This document shows, in pieces, positions 62,891 through 64,000 of a DNA stretch of 64,000 bases. The translations under genes and the position numbers were made by a program. The DNA lies in NCBI GenBank assembly GCA_947498155.1, contig CANMJD010000001.1:248001-312000 (forward strand). The letters run 5' to 3'. Under the pieces are notes generated by a model, which saw nothing but the letters and a program-made list of their open reading frames with translations, searched no databases and was not told where the DNA came from. The number at the start of each line of letters is the position of its first letter. The stretch's first letter is position 1. The DNA comes from an uncultured Pseudoruegeria sp. Its GTDB lineage: Bacteria > Pseudomonadota > Alphaproteobacteria > Rhodobacterales > Rhodobacteraceae.

Positions 62891-64000
62891 TTAGCCCAGT
62901 GACCACCAGCCCTTGCGTTTGGGCTTGGGGGGCTCAGGATCTGCCATTTCAAGAACCGGTTCCGGTTCAGATGGCGCGGTGACCTCTTCGGCAACCGTTT
63001 CCGGTTCCAAAGCTGGCGCCACTTGCTCCGGTGCCGCGTCAGAGACCACTTCTAGCGACTCGGCAGGTGCCTCGGTTGGGGCTGCCGTAGCTTCTGGTTT
63101 GGCCTCTTCTAGCGAAACGTTGTCTTCCGTTTTGGGCTCTTCGGGCTTGGCCTCTTCAGGCTTTGCCTCTGTCGCTACAATCTCTTCCGCTTGTGGAGCG
63201 TCAGATGCCTTTTCAGCCACAACTTCCCCTTCAGCATCCGCAGACTCTGTCGGTGTTGCTTCGGTTTGTGGCTGCGCCTCTGCGACGTCGGCAACAGTGT
63301 CCAGTGTGGTTTCGGGCGCGGCGTCCGCTGCAGCTTCTACCGATGTTTCCGTAGCTGCCTCGGCAGTGGTATCGCTTTTCTTTTTGCGAGTCCGTGTACG
63401 GCGGCGTTTTGGCTTAGGTGCATCTTCCGCAGCGGCGGTCTCTGCCGTGTTCGTGGCTTCAGCAGGTTTTGCTTCGCCATCAGCTGCGGGTTTTACGGCA
63501 TCGCTGTCAGCTTTGGCCTCACCACCTTCGGCTTGAGACTGCGCCTCGCCCTCGGTGTTTTCACCAGTGCCATTCTCACCGTTGGACTCAGAATTCTGCC
63601 CACCCCGCCGACGCCGACGACGCCGACGGCGCTTTTTAGGTTGAGGCTCTTCGGTGGTGGTTTCAGGCGTTTCCTGCGCCTGTACCGGCGCTTCGCTCAC
63701 CGCTTCAGAGGCTTCCTCTTCGCGGTCCAGCTCTTCCATGATCTTTTGATCGGCGGACACAACCGGTGCAGAGGCCGGAGCCAAGACGCGGGTGGCGGTT
63801 TTGAACCGCTCCAGGGTGTAATCCGGGCTGACCAAATGCGGATCTGCTTCGATGCGCACCGACAGGCCGTAGCGTGATTCAATCTGGGCGATATGCTCGC
63901 GTTTCTGGTTCATCATGAAATTGGCGATGCCAACAGGTGCTTTGATCAGTACCTCACGAGAGCGGCGGCGCACGCCTTCTTCTTCCAACTGACGCAGGAT
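62891..64000 (-). CDS. rne: ribonuclease E/G C-terminal part (5' end outside window)
   Basis: APVGIANFMMNQKREHIAQIESRYGLSVRIEADPHLVSPDYTLERFKT followed by Glu/Ala/Pro-rich and Arg-rich tail; ORF reaches the window edge. Confidence 0.85.
   Translation of the reverse strand: MLRQLEEEGVRRRSREVLIKAPVGIANFMMNQKREHIAQIESRYGLSVRIEADPHLVSPDYTLERFKTATRVLAPASAPVVSADQKIMEELDREEEASEAVSEAPVQAQETPETTTEEPQPKKRRRRRRRRRGGQNSESNGENGTGENTEGEAQSQAEGGEAKADSDAVKPAADGEAKPAEATNTAETAAAEDAPKPKRRRTRTRKKKSDTTAEAATETSVEAAADAAPETTLDTVADVAEAQPQTEATPTESADAEGEVVAEKASDAPQAEEIVATEAKPEEAKPEEPKTEDNVSLEEAKPEATAAPTEAPAESLEVVSDAAPEQVAPALEPETVAEEVTAPSEPEPVLEMADPEPPKPKRKGWWSLG

Noticed and set aside
62913-63536. 207-aa Ser/Ala-rich plus-strand ORF
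   Set aside because: Mirror of the low-complexity Glu/Ala tail of the rne-like gene on the opposite strand.
63590-63640. GAC/CCG-type triplet repeat as a possible CRISPR or microsatellite locus
   Set aside because: Short and in-frame in the rne-like gene, encoding the Arg-rich block; no spacers or regular repeat units.

Overview
This 64 kb window looks like an ordinary chromosomal segment of a Roseobacter/Rhodobacteraceae-type alphaproteobacterium; the lineage is inferred from gene content and neighbourhoods. Housekeeping genes recognised include guaA, rplM-rpsI, rplU-rpmA, obgE-proB-proA, a waaA-kdsD-kdsA-kdsB Kdo block, metA, cysK, fumC, chpT, and the 3' end of an rne-like gene cut by the window edge. 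Accessory or less-studied items include a non-pyrrolysine MttB homologue, olsBA, a trgA-trgB-cysK tellurite-type locus, a photolyase-cfa pair, a rhodanese-ChrB/ChrA pair, a P450 next to an uncharacterised hydrolase, and two Hint-domain (Hedgehog/intein-like) proteins, one fused to a vWA domain. The clearest feature missed by the ORF track is a circularly permuted two-piece tmRNA gene (ssrA) at about 51.64-51.99 kb, encoding the tag (A)ANDNKAPMALAA. It lies about 2.3 kb upstream of a gene for the ClpXP adaptor SspB. Two tRNA-Ser genes (CGA and GGA) bracket a 2.2 kb decay zone that holds an AraC-type remnant and two different truncated IS3-like transposase starts joined head-on. No CRISPR array, rRNA, prophage or convincing defence island was seen. 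I found no clearly new multi-gene system; the vWA-Hint/Hint proteins and a few regulatory structures are the best leads.
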